A stretch of DNA of 64,000 nucleotides. Source: Actinobacteria bacterium OV320 (GTDB lineage Bacteria; Actinomycetota; Actinomycetes; Streptomycetales; Streptomycetaceae). The stretch spans positions 1 through 64,000 of the forward strand of contig LJCX01000022.1 of the NCBI GenBank assembly GCA_001298545.1, in the 5' to 3' direction. Below the pieces are notes generated by a model. It was given only the letters and a program-made list of their open reading frames with translations. It had not been told where the DNA came from and ran no database searches. Within the stretch, counting starts at the first letter, position 1; every line of letters begins with the position of its first letter. Shown in pieces: positions 1 to 9,645 of the stretch. The position numbers were made by a program, and so were the translations under genes.

Positions 1-820
1 GCTCCTCCATGGCCGTGAGGGCCATCAGCTGGAGCAGGTGGTTCTGGATGACGTCACGGGCGGCGCCGATGCCGTCGTAGTAGCCGGCCCGGCCGCCGAT
101 GCCGATGTCCTCGGCCATCGTGATCTGGACGTGGTCCACGAAGGACCGGTTCCAGATCGGCTCGAACATCGTGTTGGCGAAGCGCAGCGCCATGATGTTC
201 TGGACGGTCTCCTTGCCCAGGTAGTGGTCGATGCGGAAGACCTGGTCCGAGCCGAAGACCTCGTGGACGACCTTGTTGAGCTCCTCGGCCGAGGCGAGGT
301 CGTGACCGAAGGGCTTCTCGATGACCGCGCGTCGCCAGGAGCCGTCCGTCTGGTCGGCCAGCCCGTGCTTCTTCAGCTGCTGGATGACCACCGGGAAGGA
401 CCGCGGCGGCACGGACAGGTAGAAGGCGAAGTTGCCGCCCGTGCCCTGCGCCTTGTCGAGTTCCTCGATCGTGCCGCGCAGCCGCTCGAAGGCGTCGTCG
501 TCGTCGAAGGTGCCCTGCACGAAGCGCATGCCCTGGACGAGCTGCTGCCAGACCTCCTCGCGGAAGGGCGTACGGGCGTGCTCCTTGACGGCGTCGTGGA
601 CCTCCTGTGCGAAGTCCTCGTGCTCCCACTCGCGGCGGGCGAAGCCGACCAGCGAGAAGCCCGGCGGCAGCAGACCCCGGTTGGCGAGGTCGTACACGGC
701 GGGCATGAGCTTCTTCCGGGACAAATCGCCCGTGACGCCGAAGATGACCAGGCCCGACGGCCCCGCGATACGCGGGAGCCGTCGGTCGGCGGGGTCACGC
801 AGCGGATTGCTGCTCGACAG
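1..820 (-). CDS. zwf: Glucose-6-phosphate dehydrogenase (3' end outside window)
   Basis: Oxidises glucose-6-phosphate to 6-phosphogluconolactone with NADP, the entry step of the oxidative pentose phosphate pathway in the cytoplasm. The N-terminal Rossmann motif VIFGVTGDLSRKKLMPA and the active-site block RIDHYLGKETVQN are clear. About 273 residues are present; the rest lies left of the window. The frame opens right after the tal stop, and the only start-like codon before the conserved N-terminus SSNPLRDPADRRLPRIAG is CTG at 820-818. A GGAGGG Shine-Dalgarno sequence sits 7 nt upstream, inside the end of tal, so I take CTG as the start. Last gene of the tkt-tal-zwf operon and translationally tight with tal. 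Confidence 0.93.
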   Translation of the reverse strand, partial: MSSSNPLRDPADRRLPRIAGPSGLVIFGVTGDLSRKKLMPAVYDLANRGLLPPGFSLVGFARREWEHEDFAQEVHDAVKEHARTPFREEVWQQLVQGMRFVQGTFDDDDAFERLRGTIEELDKAQGTGGNFAFYLSVPPRSFPVVIQQLKKHGLADQTDGSWRRAVIEKPFGHDLASAEELNKVVHEVFGSDQVFRIDHYLGKETVQNIMALRFANTMFEPIWNRSFVDHVQITMAEDIGIGGRAGYYDGIGAARDVIQNHLLQLMALTAMEE

Positions 821-823
821 AGT

Positions 824-1942
824 TCAGCCCTCCGAGGGGGCGAGGCGCTGGAGCTCCGCCTCGGTCGACTTGAGCAGGTCGTTCCAGGACGCCTCGAACT
901 TGTCCACGCCCTCGTCCTCGAGGAGCTGGACCACCTCGTCGTACGAGATGCCGAGCTTCTCGACGGCGTCGATCTCGGCGCGGGCCTGCTCGTAGGTGCC
1001 GGCGACGGTGTTGCCGGTGATCGCGCCGTGGTCCTCGGCGGCGAACAGGGTCGCCTCCGGCATGGTGTTCACCGTGTTCGGCGCCACCAGGTCGTCCACG
1101 TACAGGGTGTCCTTGTAGGCGGGGTCCTTCACACCGGTGGAGGCCCACAGCGGACGCTGCTTGTTGGCGCCCGCCTTCTCCAGCGCGGCCCAGCGCGCGC
1201 CGGCGAAGACCTCCTCGTACGCCTGGTAGGCGAGCCGGGCGTTGGCGAGGCCCGCCTTGCCGCGGGCGGCCTTGGCCTCGTCGGTGCCGAGCGCGTCGAG
1301 CCGCTTGTCGATCTCGGTGTCCACGCGGGACACGAAGAAGGACGCCACGGAGTGGATCTTCGACAGGTCCAGGCCGCGCTCCTTGGCCTGCTCCAGGCCG
1401 GCCAGGTAGGCGTCCATGACCTGGCGGTAGCGCTCCAGCGAGAAGATCAGCGTGACGTTGACGCTGATGCCGAGGCCGATGACCTCGGTGATCGCCGGCA
1501 GGCCGCCCATCGTGGCCGGGATCTTGATGAGCGTGTTGGGGCGGTCGACCAGCCAGGCGAGCTGCTTGGCCTCGGCGACCGTCGGCTTGGTGTGGTGCGC
1601 CAGGCGCGGGTCGACCTCGATGGACACCCGGCCGTCCTGGCCGCCGGTGGCGTCGAAGACCGGGCGCAGGATGTCGGCGGCGTCGCGGACGTCCGCCGTC
1701 GTGATCATGCGGATGGCCTCTTCGACGGTGACCTTGCGGGCGGCGAGGTCGGAGAGCTGCTGCTCGTAACCGTCGCCGCTGCTGATCGCCTTCTGGAAGA
1801 TCGAGGGATTGGTGGTGACGCCCACGACGTGCTGCTGGTCGATCAGTTCGGCCAGGTTGCCGGACGTGATCCGCTTGCGCGACAGGTCGTCCAGCCAGAT
1901 CGCGACGCCTTCTTCGGAGAGGCGCTTGAGTGCGTCTGTCAT
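824..1942 (-). CDS. tal: Transaldolase
   Basis: Transfers a dihydroxyacetone unit between sugar phosphates in the non-oxidative pentose phosphate pathway. At 372 aa it is the long actinobacterial/cyanobacterial form. [10 protein letters not shown] (about 41-50) and the Schiff-base lysine in TLIKIPAT (Lys140) followed by [11 protein letters not shown] are diagnostic. The ATG has an AGGAGA ribosome site. It lies between tkt (33 bp upstream) and zwf (3 bp downstream) on the same strand, the usual Streptomyces order, so the three are almost certainly one operon. Confidence 0.97.
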   Translation of the reverse strand: MTDALKRLSEEGVAIWLDDLSRKRITSGNLAELIDQQHVVGVTTNPSIFQKAISSGDGYEQQLSDLAARKVTVEEAIRMITTADVRDAADILRPVFDATGGQDGRVSIEVDPRLAHHTKPTVAEAKQLAWLVDRPNTLIKIPATMGGLPAITEVIGLGISVNVTLIFSLERYRQVMDAYLAGLEQAKERGLDLSKIHSVASFFVSRVDTEIDKRLDALGTDEAKAARGKAGLANARLAYQAYEEVFAGARWAALEKAGANKQRPLWASTGVKDPAYKDTLYVDDLVAPNTVNTMPEATLFAAEDHGAITGNTVAGTYEQARAEIDAVEKLGISYDEVVQLLEDEGVDKFEASWNDLLKSTEAELQRLAPSEG

Positions 1943-1975
1943 GGAATTACATCTCCTACGTGTCGTATGTGAGCG

Positions 1976-4063
1976 TCAGCGCTGGGCGGCGGCGAGGGAT
2001 TCCCGGGCCTTGGCGGCCACGTTCTCGGCAGTGAAGCCGTACTCCTGGAAGAGGACCTTGCCATCGGCGGAAGCACCGAAGTGCTCCAGGGAAACGATGC
2101 GGCCGGCGTCCCCGACGTACTTGTGCCAGGTGAGACCGATACCCGCCTCGACCGAGACGCGGGCCTTGACGGACGGGGGCAGGACGCTGTCCCGGTACCC
2201 CTGGTCCTGCTCCTCGAACCACTCCACGGACGGCATGGAGACCACGCGCGTGGGCACACCCTCGGCTTCCAGCCGCTCGCGTGCCTCGACGGCGACGTGC
2301 ACCTCGGAGCCGGTCGCGATGAGGAGCACCTCCGGCGTTCCGGTGGAGGCCTCGAACAGGACGTACCCGCCCTTGGCCGCGTTCTCGTCGGGCTCGTAGG
2401 TCGGCACGCCCTGGCGGGTGAGGACCAGACCGTGCGGGGCGCCCTTGCCGAAGACCTTCGTCCAGCGCTTGAGGATCTCGCGCCAGGCGATCGCCGTCTC
2501 GTTGGCGTCGGCCGGGCGGACGACGTTCAGGCCCGGGATCGCGCGCAGCGAGGCCAGGTGCTCGACCGGCTGGTGCGTCGGGCCGTCCTCGCCGAGACCG
2601 ACGGAGTCGTGCGTCCACACGTACGTCACCGGCACGTGCATCAGGGCGGACAGCCGCACGGCGTTGCGCATGTAGTCGGAGAACACGAGGAACGTGCCGC
2701 CGTAGATACGGGTGTTGCCGTGCAGCGCGATGCCGTTCATCTCCGCGGCCATCGAGTGCTCGCGGATGCCGAAGTGGACGGTGCGGCCGTACGGGTCCGC
2801 CTCCGGCAGCGGGTTGTCCGCCGGGAGGAACGACGACGTCTTGTCGATCGTCGTGTTGTTGGAACCCGCGAGGTCGGCGGAGCCGCCCCACAGCTCGGGG
2901 ATGACCGCGCCGAGCGCCTGGAGCACCTTGCCGGACGCGGCACGGGTGGCGACGCCCTTGCCGGACTCGAAGACCGGGAGCTTCTCCTCCCAGCCGGTGG
3001 GCAGCTCGCCCGCGGCGACGCGCTCGAACTCGGCGGCGCGGTCGGGGTTGTTGTCCCGCCACTGCTGGAAGGACTTCTCCCACACGGCGCGGGCCGCCTG
3101 GCCGCGCTCGAGGGCGCCCCGGGTGTGGGCGATGACCTCGTCCGCGACCTCGAAGGACTTCTCCGGGTCGAAGCCGAGGACGCGCTTGGTGGCCGCGACC
3201 TCGTCGTCGCCGAGCGCCGAGCCGTGGGCGGCCTCGGTGTTCTGCGCGTTCGGCGCGGGCCAGGCGATGATCGAGCGCATCGCGATGAAGGACGGCTTGT
3301 CCGTCACCTGCTTCGCGGCCTCGATCGCGTCGTAGAGGGCGTGCGGGTCCAGGTCGCCGTCCGGCTTCGGGGCGACGCGCTGCACGTGCCAGCCGTACGC
3401 CTCGTAGCGCAGAGCGGTGTCCTCGGAGACGGCCGTCTCGGTGTCGCCCTCGATCGAGATGTGGTTGTCGTCCCACAGCAGGACCAGGTTGCCGAGCTTC
3501 TGGTGCCCGGCCATGGAGGACGCCTCGGCGGAGATGCCCTCCTGGAGGCAGCCGTCACCGGCGATCGCGTAGACGAAGTGGTCGAACGGCGACTCGCCGG
3601 CCGGGGCCTCCGGGTCGAACAGACCGCGCTCGTAGCGGGCGGCCATCGCCATGCCCACGGCGTTCGCGACGCCCTGGCCCAGCGGGCCGGTCGTCGTCTC
3701 GACGCCCGTGGTGTGGCCGTACTCCGGGTGACCCGGGGTCTTCGAACCCCAGGTACGGAACGCCTTCAGGTCGTCCAGCTCCAGGCCGAAGCCGGCCAGG
3801 TACAGCTGGGTGTAGAGCGTCAGGGACGAGTGGCCCGCGGACAGCACGAAGCGGTCGCGGCCGACCCAGTCGGCGTCCGCCGGGTCGTGCCGCATCACCT
3901 TCTGGAAGAGGGTGTACGCGGCAGGCGCCAGGCTCATCGCCGTACCGGGATGGCCGTTGCCGACCTTCTGTACGGCGTCGGCGGCCAGGACGCGGGCGGT
4001 GTCCACGGCCCGCTGGTCCAACTCGGTCCACTCGAGGTCTGTGGTGGTCGGCTTGGTGCTCAC
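1976..4063 (-). CDS. tkt: Transketolase
   Basis: Thiamine-diphosphate enzyme moving two-carbon ketol units between sugar phosphates. At 695 aa it is the normal length. Visible are the N-terminal substrate block [19 protein letters not shown], the ThDP motif beginning GDGCLQEG and ending WDDN, and the pyrimidine-domain block [20 protein letters not shown] with [14 protein letters not shown]. The start is GTG ([12 protein letters not shown]), with AGGAG about 13 nt upstream. First gene of the tkt-tal-zwf operon, divergent from ctaB across about 355 bp. Confidence 0.97.
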   Translation of the reverse strand: MSTKPTTTDLEWTELDQRAVDTARVLAADAVQKVGNGHPGTAMSLAPAAYTLFQKVMRHDPADADWVGRDRFVLSAGHSSLTLYTQLYLAGFGLELDDLKAFRTWGSKTPGHPEYGHTTGVETTTGPLGQGVANAVGMAMAARYERGLFDPEAPAGESPFDHFVYAIAGDGCLQEGISAEASSMAGHQKLGNLVLLWDDNHISIEGDTETAVSEDTALRYEAYGWHVQRVAPKPDGDLDPHALYDAIEAAKQVTDKPSFIAMRSIIAWPAPNAQNTEAAHGSALGDDEVAATKRVLGFDPEKSFEVADEVIAHTRGALERGQAARAVWEKSFQQWRDNNPDRAAEFERVAAGELPTGWEEKLPVFESGKGVATRAASGKVLQALGAVIPELWGGSADLAGSNNTTIDKTSSFLPADNPLPEADPYGRTVHFGIREHSMAAEMNGIALHGNTRIYGGTFLVFSDYMRNAVRLSALMHVPVTYVWTHDSVGLGEDGPTHQPVEHLASLRAIPGLNVVRPADANETAIAWREILKRWTKVFGKGAPHGLVLTRQGVPTYEPDENAAKGGYVLFEASTGTPEVLLIATGSEVHVAVEARERLEAEGVPTRVVSMPSVEWFEEQDQGYRDSVLPPSVKARVSVEAGIGLTWHKYVGDAGRIVSLEHFGASADGKVLFQEYGFTAENVAAKARESLAAAQR

Positions 4064-4418
4064 CCTGGGTCAGGGCTCCTCTCCACATGTCACGCATGTC
4101 GAATGCCGGTGCACGCGGCGCCCACCGGCCGTTGTCGAGCCTACCCCCGTGAGAACGTGCATTTTTTCGAGTCATTCCAGACTGCCGGGAGACTTGGTGA
4201 TCCGCCTCCCGACCGGTGTGTTCTCTGTTCGGCAAGTGAATACGGAGCCGCTCGTACGAGTGCTCAACAGAGTGCCCTCCGGCTCTTCCGCAGGTGCCGT
4301 CCAACACGACCCCACCCCCGCGAATGTCGGGGTCTGGGCAACGTCTACAGTGGCGTGGTACGCGCGAGCCTTTACCCCGCATTCACACGGGGAGGCTTGC
4401 TGGGAGTCTCTGTCAGGG
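4064..4418. promoter_or_regulatory. Divergent tkt / ctaB intergenic region
   Basis: About 355 bp without a gene separate tkt (leftward) and ctaB (rightward), so both promoters must lie here. It is noticeably less GC-rich than its surroundings, for example the run CATTTTTTCGAG near 4160. I could not pick a convincing -35/-10 pair for either gene, and no strong hairpin or operator stands out. Confidence 0.5.
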
Positions 4419-5372
4419 GTGTGCGTGACGGCCGTTGAATCCCGTCCAGCGGGGCTTATCGGGACGAGCCAGAGCCCGAGCCGGCGGCCGTTCGGGGCCC
4501 GGGTCAAGGCGTTCGTGGCGCTGACCAAGCCACGGATCATCGAGCTGCTGCTGATCACCACCGTCCCGGTGATGTTCCTGGCGCAGCAGGGCGTGCCGGA
4601 CCTCGGTCTGGTGGTGCTGACCTGCCTCGGTGGTTACCTGTCCGCGGGCGGCGCCAACGCGCTGAACATGTACATCGACCGCGACATCGACGCGCTGATG
4701 GACCGCACCTCGCAGCGCCCGCTGGTCACCGGAATGGTCAGCCCGCGTGAATGCCTCGCCTTCGGCATCACCCTCGCGGTGGTCTCCACACTCCTGTTCG
4801 GTCTGACCGTCAACTGGCTGTCGGCCTGGCTCGCCCTCGGCGCGCTCCTCTTCTACGTCGTCGTCTACACGATGATCCTCAAGCGCCGTACCTCGCAGAA
4901 CATCGTGTGGGGCGGCATCGCCGGCTGCATGCCGGTGCTGATCGGCTGGTCGGCCGTGACGAACTCGGTGTCCTGGGCGCCGGTCGTGCTCTTCCTCGTC
5001 ATGTTCTTCTGGACGCCGCCGCACTACTGGCCGCTGTCCATGAAGGTCAGGGACGACTACGCGCGCGTGGGCGTGCCGATGCTGCCGGTCGTCGCCTCCA
5101 ACAAGACGGTCGCCAAGCAGATCGTCCTCTACAGCTGGGTGATGGTCGCCGTCTCGCTGCTGCTGACCCCGCTGGGCTACACCGGGTGGTTCTACACCTC
5201 GGTCGCGCTGGTGGCCGGCGGCTGGTGGCTGTGGGAGGCGCACGCGCTCCAGAACCGCGCGAAGGCGGAGGCGACGGGCGGGAAGCTGAAGGAGATGCGG
5301 CTGTTCCACTGGTCCATCACCTATGTGTCGCTGCTGTTCGTGGCGGTCGCGGTGGACCCCTTCCTGCGCTGA
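4419..5372 (+). CDS. ctaB: Protoheme IX farnesyltransferase (heme O synthase)
   Basis: Polytopic membrane prenyltransferase of the UbiA family that adds a farnesyl group to heme B to make heme O for cytochrome oxidase. The two Asp-rich prenyl-diphosphate motifs are visible: [19 protein letters not shown] and [15 protein letters not shown], with hydrophobic segments between and after them. Two in-frame GTG codons are possible starts (4419 and 4425); the second has AGGGG 5 nt upstream. Length about 317 aa, normal for the family. Heme A synthase ctaA lies 2.4 kb away on the other strand, completing the heme A branch. A perfect 18-bp hairpin follows. Confidence 0.95.
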   Translation: MCVTAVESRPAGLIGTSQSPSRRPFGARVKAFVALTKPRIIELLLITTVPVMFLAQQGVPDLGLVVLTCLGGYLSAGGANALNMYIDRDIDALMDRTSQRPLVTGMVSPRECLAFGITLAVVSTLLFGLTVNWLSAWLALGALLFYVVVYTMILKRRTSQNIVWGGIAGCMPVLIGWSAVTNSVSWAPVVLFLVMFFWTPPHYWPLSMKVRDDYARVGVPMLPVVASNKTVAKQIVLYSWVMVAVSLLLTPLGYTGWFYTSVALVAGGWWLWEAHALQNRAKAEATGGKLKEMRLFHWSITYVSLLFVAVAVDPFLR

Positions 5373-5403
5373 CACCTCCGAGTCCGCATCGCCGCATCGC
5401 CGA

Positions 5404-5443
5404 ACGGCCGGGGTGCGTGGTCAACACCACGCACCCCGGCCGT
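5404..5443 (+). terminator. ctaB terminator hairpin
   Basis: Perfect 18-bp inverted repeat (5404-5421 with 5426-5443) around the 4-nt loop CAAC, 31 bp after the ctaB stop. There is no clear T-run after it, common in high-GC actinomycetes. Confidence 0.85.
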
Positions 5444-5478
5444 CGCCGTTCGATCTACCCGTCGGTAGCATCCTGGCC

Positions 5479-5835
5479 ATGGCAGACACCAAGCAGGTTG
5501 ACGAGACCGCCGACGCCAAGCAGGCCGCGAAGGCCGAGCGCAAGGCTGCCCGGCTCGCCAAGCAGATCAGCTCCTTCGCCAAGCAGCACGGCGGCGCCGA
5601 GGGCCAGATCGCGTACATCGGCGAGCGCGGCGCCCGTATCGTCCTGGTCGGCGACGACGGCGGCTGGGGCGACCTGGTGGCCCCCTCGGTCGCCGTCGCC
5701 GAGCTGGCCGTCGGAAAGGCGGGCATCACCGTGCACGAGACCTTCGACGGCGAGTTCGCGGCGAAGGTGAAGACGGGGCCGTACGAATGGACGCGGATGG
5801 CCGGGATCCAGGTCGGCGGACCGAAGAACGGCTGA
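5479..5835 (+). CDS. Conserved hypothetical protein, 118 aa
   Basis: Small soluble protein starting MADTKQVDETADAKQAAKAE. The first 40 residues are an Ala/Lys-rich, probably helical charged segment; the remainder (AEGQIAYIGERGARIVLVG, then a tryptophan-containing C-terminus) looks globular. No signal peptide, membrane segment or catalytic motif is seen. The ATG starts just after the ctaB terminator, so it has its own promoter. Its codon usage is typical of the chromosome, supporting a real gene. Function unknown. Confidence 0.8.
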   Translation: MADTKQVDETADAKQAAKAERKAARLAKQISSFAKQHGGAEGQIAYIGERGARIVLVGDDGGWGDLVAPSVAVAELAVGKAGITVHETFDGEFAAKVKTGPYEWTRMAGIQVGGPKNG

Positions 5836-5910
5836 GCAGCAACAACCTGACACCCCGGTCACCCGTTAGGACCCGTAGGAACTACGTGGGCCGTCCCCCG
5901 GGGAGTCCGG

Positions 5911-7017
5911 ATGATCGAAACGCCGTCCTTGGTGGACCAGTACTGCCACGGCGTCCTGAGAACGGAGCTGGGTCTCGGTACCTTCGAGGCCCAGTTGGCC
6001 CGCACCGAGGGCCCGCCGGCCCCGGGCACGACGCTGTTCGACACCCAGACGGGGTTCGCGGTACGCCGCTGGTGCCCCCCGCTCCTCGGTCTGGAACCGC
6101 ACGCACCACCCGCCCGTTATCTCGCCCGGCGTCGTGAACTCGGCGTACTGGAAGCGGGCCGCCGGCTGCTGCGCGGCAGCGGCATCACGACGTACCTGGT
6201 CGACACGGGCCTGCCCGGAGACCTCACCGGACCGGGCGAGCTCGCCTCGGCCGGCGCCGCCGAGGCACGGGAGATCGTGCGCCTGGAACCTCTCGCCGAA
6301 CAGGTCGCCGACACCTCCGGCACCGTCGAGTCCTTCCTCGCCAACCTCGCCGAGTCGGTGCACGGGGCCGCCGCGAACGCCGTGGCCTTCACCTCCGTCG
6401 CGGGGGTCCGGCACGGCCTCGCCCTCGCGCCCGAGCCGCCCGGGCCTGGCGAGGTGCGGGGCGCGGCGGGCCGCTGGCTGGCGGGCCGCAGGGTCGGCGG
6501 TGAGCTGAGCGACCCGGTGCTGCTGCGTCATCTGCTGTGGATCGCCGTCGCCTCGGGGCTGCCCCTCCAACTGCACGCGGGACTCGGCGAGCCGGGGGCG
6601 CGCGTCGACCGCACGGATCCGGTCCTGCTGACCGACTTCGTGCGGGCCACGGCCGGCCTCGGCACCGACCTCGTCCTGCTGCACGGCTACCCCTACCATC
6701 GGCACGCCGCCCACCTCGCGGGTGTCTTCCCGCACGTGTACGCCGACTCCGGCGCCGCGCTCGTACGGACCGGCGCGCGCGCCGCGACGATCCTCGCGGA
6801 GATCCTGGAGCTGGCCCCCTTCGGCAAGATCCTCTTCTCCAGCGGGGCCGGCGGGCTGCCCGAGCTGCACGTGGTCGGGGCGCGGCTGTTCCGCGAGGCA
6901 CTGGCGCGGGTGCTCGGCAGCTGGGTCGTGGAGGGCGCGTGGTCGCAGGCGGACGCGCAACGGGTGGCGGGACTGATCGCGGCGGGCAACGCGCGCCGGG
7001 TGTACGGGCTCGGCTGA
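5911..7017 (+). CDS. Amidohydrolase-family (TIM-barrel) protein
   Basis: 368-aa protein resembling amidohydrolase_2/FluG-type metal-dependent hydrolases and decarboxylases: the late strands LPLQLHAGLGEPGARVDRTDP (about 209-229), DLVLLHGYPYHRHAAHLAG and FPHVYADSGA fit that fold, with His residues at strand ends, and KILFSSGAGGLPELHVVGAR resembles the family's closing Asp/Ser strand. The usual N-terminal HxH strand reads LVDQYCHGVL, so metal binding may be partial. The substrate cannot be inferred. Starts ATG; followed 18 bp later by the nucleotidyltransferase-like gene on the same strand, possibly one transcript. Confidence 0.72.
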   Translation: MIETPSLVDQYCHGVLRTELGLGTFEAQLARTEGPPAPGTTLFDTQTGFAVRRWCPPLLGLEPHAPPARYLARRRELGVLEAGRRLLRGSGITTYLVDTGLPGDLTGPGELASAGAAEAREIVRLEPLAEQVADTSGTVESFLANLAESVHGAAANAVAFTSVAGVRHGLALAPEPPGPGEVRGAAGRWLAGRRVGGELSDPVLLRHLLWIAVASGLPLQLHAGLGEPGARVDRTDPVLLTDFVRATAGLGTDLVLLHGYPYHRHAAHLAGVFPHVYADSGAALVRTGARAATILAEILELAPFGKILFSSGAGGLPELHVVGARLFREALARVLGSWVVEGAWSQADAQRVAGLIAAGNARRVYGLG

Positions 7018-7035
7018 GGTGGACAGACTGGGCGC

Positions 7036-7794
7036 ATGACCAGCCGCACGATCAGCCGCACGGACGCATTACTGGACCGCTTTCTCTCCGGCCTCCGGGC
7101 CCTGGGCCCCGTCGCCGTGTGGGCCCACGGTTCGCTCGCAGGGGGCGACTACCAGGAGGGCCGCAGCGACCTGGACCTCATCGCGGTCCTGGCGGGGCCT
7201 CTCGCACCGCGCACGGTGTGGCAGCTTGCCCGGCTGCACGCCCGCCTGCGGAACGAGCCGCTCGCCCCGCTGCTGCACTGCACCTATCTCACCCCCGGCC
7301 GGACCACCGACCCGGAGCGGCGGCACCTCACCTGGGCGCACGGCCAGCTGTTCCGGCGGACGGTCACCCCGGTGACCCGGCGCGAACTGCACGACTTCGG
7401 CCGGGTGCTGCACGGCAAGCCGCCCGGCGCGCTTCTGCCGCCCGTGCCGGACCGCGCACTCGGCGCCTTCGTCGTCCGCGACCAGCGGGACTTCTGGCGG
7501 CCCGCCGTCGACAAGGCCCACCTGTGGCGTGCGAACGTCTGGGTCGATCTGGGGCTGCTGACCTTCGCGCGGGCGACGGTGACCGTGCGGGACGGCCGGC
7601 TGATCTCCAAGCGCGAGGCCCTGGACGAGCTGCTCGCGCTGGGCGCGCCCTCGGAGGTCGTGGCGGACATCACGCGCCGCCGCTACGACGAGGGGGACGG
7701 GCCGGCCGACGAGGGGTGGCCCGCCCGCCGCGCCGCGCTGACCCGGGACTACCTGGCGCCGGCGATCGACGGGCTGGTCACCTCGTACGCGTGA
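7036..7794 (+). CDS. Nucleotidyltransferase-fold protein
   Basis: 252 aa. Residues about 30-50 carry the DNA polymerase beta-type pattern GSLAGGDYQEGRSDLDLI, i.e. G-S followed by S-D-x-D-L, which binds metal in nucleotidyltransferases of the aminoglycoside adenylyltransferase kind. The helical C-terminal half has no obvious domain. It could modify a small molecule or be a MNT/HEPN-type protein; there is no partner toxin nearby. Codon 12 is TTA (7069-7071), rare in Streptomyces and decoded by the bldA tRNA, which would make expression growth-phase dependent. Convergent with ctaA. Confidence 0.7.
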   Translation: MTSRTISRTDALLDRFLSGLRALGPVAVWAHGSLAGGDYQEGRSDLDLIAVLAGPLAPRTVWQLARLHARLRNEPLAPLLHCTYLTPGRTTDPERRHLTWAHGQLFRRTVTPVTRRELHDFGRVLHGKPPGALLPPVPDRALGAFVVRDQRDFWRPAVDKAHLWRANVWVDLGLLTFARATVTVRDGRLISKREALDELLALGAPSEVVADITRRRYDEGDGPADEGWPARRAALTRDYLAPAIDGLVTSYA

Positions 7795-7813
7795 GCCTCG
7801 GGTGACTCACGCG
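7788..7813. terminator. Bidirectional hairpin between convergent genes
   Basis: 8-bp inverted repeat CGCGTGAG/CTCACGCG (7788-7795 and 7806-7813) spanning the two stop codons of the nucleotidyltransferase gene and ctaA; probably a shared weak terminator. Confidence 0.5.
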
Positions 7814-8817
7814 CGCGTGCCGACCGTCGCCTCGGCCGCCGGGCCCGGCAGGTCGATCGTCGCCTCGGGGCGCTCGCGCAGCGCCAGCAGCACGCGCAGC
7901 ACCGCGATCCACACCAGGCAGGAGCCGAACATGTGCAGCCCGACCAGGGCCTCGGGAAGGTCCGTGAAGTACTGGACGTAGCCGATGAGACCCTGCCCGA
8001 GCAGCACCAGGAACAGGTCCCGGGTGCGGTCCAGCGGGTTCTTCGGCGCGTCCACCGCCTTGAGGATGAACCACAGGGCGAAGGTCAGCGTCACCACGAT
8101 CCAGGCGAGCACGGCGTGCAGCTTGGCGACCGTCTCCCAGTCCAGCGGCATCCGCTCGACCTCGCTGGAGTCACCGGCGTGTGGGCCCGCGCCGGTCACC
8201 ACCGTGCCGACGCCGATCAGCAGCGTCGAGGCGACGACCAGGAACCACACCAGCTGCTGCACGGGCCTGCCGACCAGCGGCCGGGGCTCCCCGTTGCCCT
8301 CCCGGGCGCGCTGCCACATCACCGTGGCCACCGCGAGCAGCGCCGTGGCGGCCAGGAAGTGCGCCGCGACCGTGTAGGGGTTGAGGCCGACGAGCACCAC
8401 GATCCCGCCGAGCACGGCGTTGCTCATCACCAGCCAGAACTGCGCCCAGCCCAGCCGGGTCAGGCTCCGCCGGTACGGCTTCTCGGACCGCGCGGCGATG
8501 ATCGCCCAGCCGACGGCCGCGCACAGCACGTACGTCAGCATGCGGTTGCCGAACTCGATGGCGCCGTGGAAGCCCATGGCGCCGGTCGCGGTGAGCGAGT
8601 CGTCGGTGCACTTGGGCCAGGTCGGGCAGCCCAGGCCGGAGCCCGTGAGCCGGACGGCACCGCCGGTGACCACGATGACCACCGACATCACGAGCGGGTA
8701 CAACGCCGCCCGCTGGACGGTCCGGCGGGTGGGGGTCCAGCGTTCGGCGATGAAGGCGAGCGGGTTGCGCACGGCGGCTACGGTGTCGGCACGGGTCACG
8801 TTTGGCACGCGCCCCAT
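7807..8817 (-). CDS. ctaA: Heme A synthase (COX15/CtaA)
   Basis: Membrane enzyme that oxidises the C8 methyl of heme O to the formyl group of heme A. Eight hydrophobic segments alternate with the conserved histidines expected for heme ligation: HGAIEFGNRMLTYVL, VAAHFLAATALL, KLHAVLAWIVV and VGLHMFGSCL. The extracytoplasmic loop GSGLGCPTWPKC has the Cys pair found in one subclass of the family. Start uncertain: ATG at 8817 (MGRVPNVTRADTV), GTG at 8838 and GTG at 8808 are all in frame. Works with CtaB, encoded about 2.4 kb upstream on the other strand. Confidence 0.94.
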   Translation of the reverse strand: MGRVPNVTRADTVAAVRNPLAFIAERWTPTRRTVQRAALYPLVMSVVIVVTGGAVRLTGSGLGCPTWPKCTDDSLTATGAMGFHGAIEFGNRMLTYVLCAAVGWAIIAARSEKPYRRSLTRLGWAQFWLVMSNAVLGGIVVLVGLNPYTVAAHFLAATALLAVATVMWQRAREGNGEPRPLVGRPVQQLVWFLVVASTLLIGVGTVVTGAGPHAGDSSEVERMPLDWETVAKLHAVLAWIVVTLTFALWFILKAVDAPKNPLDRTRDLFLVLLGQGLIGYVQYFTDLPEALVGLHMFGSCLVWIAVLRVLLALRERPEATIDLPGPAAEATVGTRA

Positions 8818-8874
8818 CGTAGGCGCCCGCTTGTGCACGCGTTCACGAGGGTCCCCCGGACCGGCGGCACGCCG

Positions 8875-9645
8875 CTACTCCCAGCGGAAGAACCGGCCGG
8901 CCGCCGCGAGTCCCACGACCGCCCACACCGCCAGGATCCCCAGGTCGCCCCAGGGCATGCCCGCGCCGTGCTGGAGCACGTCCCGCAGCCCGTCCGAAAG
9001 GGCCGAGACGGGCAGCAGACCGAGCACGTCCTGGGCGCCGGGCGGGAACTTGTCGAGCGGGACGATCACCCCGCCGCCCACCAGCAGCAGCAGGAAGACC
9101 AGGTTGGCCGCGGCCAGCGTCGCCTCCGCCTTCAGGGTGCCCGCCATCAGCAGGCCGAGGCCCGAGAAGGCGGCCGTGCCCAGGACCAGGAGCAGCAGGA
9201 CGGCCGCCGGGTTGCCGTGCGGGTCCCAGCCGAGGGCGAACGCGATCGCCGTCAGGAGGATCACCTGGAGGATCTCCGTGACCAGCACCGACAGCGTCTT
9301 CGCCGCCATCAGGCCCCAGCGGGGCAGGGGAGAGGCGGCGAGCCGCTTCAGCACCCCGTAGCGGCGTTCGAAGCCGGTCGCGATGGCCTGGCCGGTGAAG
9401 GCCGTCGACACCACGGCGAGCGCGAGGATGCCGGGCGTGAGGAAGTCCACCGCCTCGCCCGCGCCGGTGTCGATGATGTCCACGCTGCTGAACAGCACCA
9501 GCAGCAGGGTGGGGATCACCACGGTGAGCAGCAGCTGCTCACCGTTGCGCAGGAGCATCTTCGTCTCCAGCACCGCCTGGGCCGCGATCATGCGGGGCAG
9601 CGGAGCCGCGCCGGGCCGGGGGGCGTAGGTACCCGTGGCGGTCAT
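8875..9645 (-). CDS. ABC-2 type transporter permease
   Basis: 256-aa membrane permease of a drug- or antibiotic-type ABC-2 exporter. After about 40 cytoplasmic residues there are six hydrophobic stretches, including LLLTVVIPTLLLVLF, ILALAVVSTAFTGQAIATGF (typical of this family) and LVFLLLLVGGGVIVPL. Its ATG overlaps the TGA of the upstream ATPase gene (TGATG), so the two are translationally coupled and encode one transporter. Substrate unknown. Confidence 0.9.
   Translation of the reverse strand: MTATGTYAPRPGAAPLPRMIAAQAVLETKMLLRNGEQLLLTVVIPTLLLVLFSSVDIIDTGAGEAVDFLTPGILALAVVSTAFTGQAIATGFERRYGVLKRLAASPLPRWGLMAAKTLSVLVTEILQVILLTAIAFALGWDPHGNPAAVLLLLVLGTAAFSGLGLLMAGTLKAEATLAAANLVFLLLLVGGGVIVPLDKFPPGAQDVLGLLPVSALSDGLRDVLQHGAGMPWGDLGILAVWAVVGLAAAGRFFRWE

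Noticed and set aside
2081..4438. 785-codon open frame on the plus strand over tkt
   Set aside because: Antisense shadow of transketolase; the tkt frame has all family motifs.
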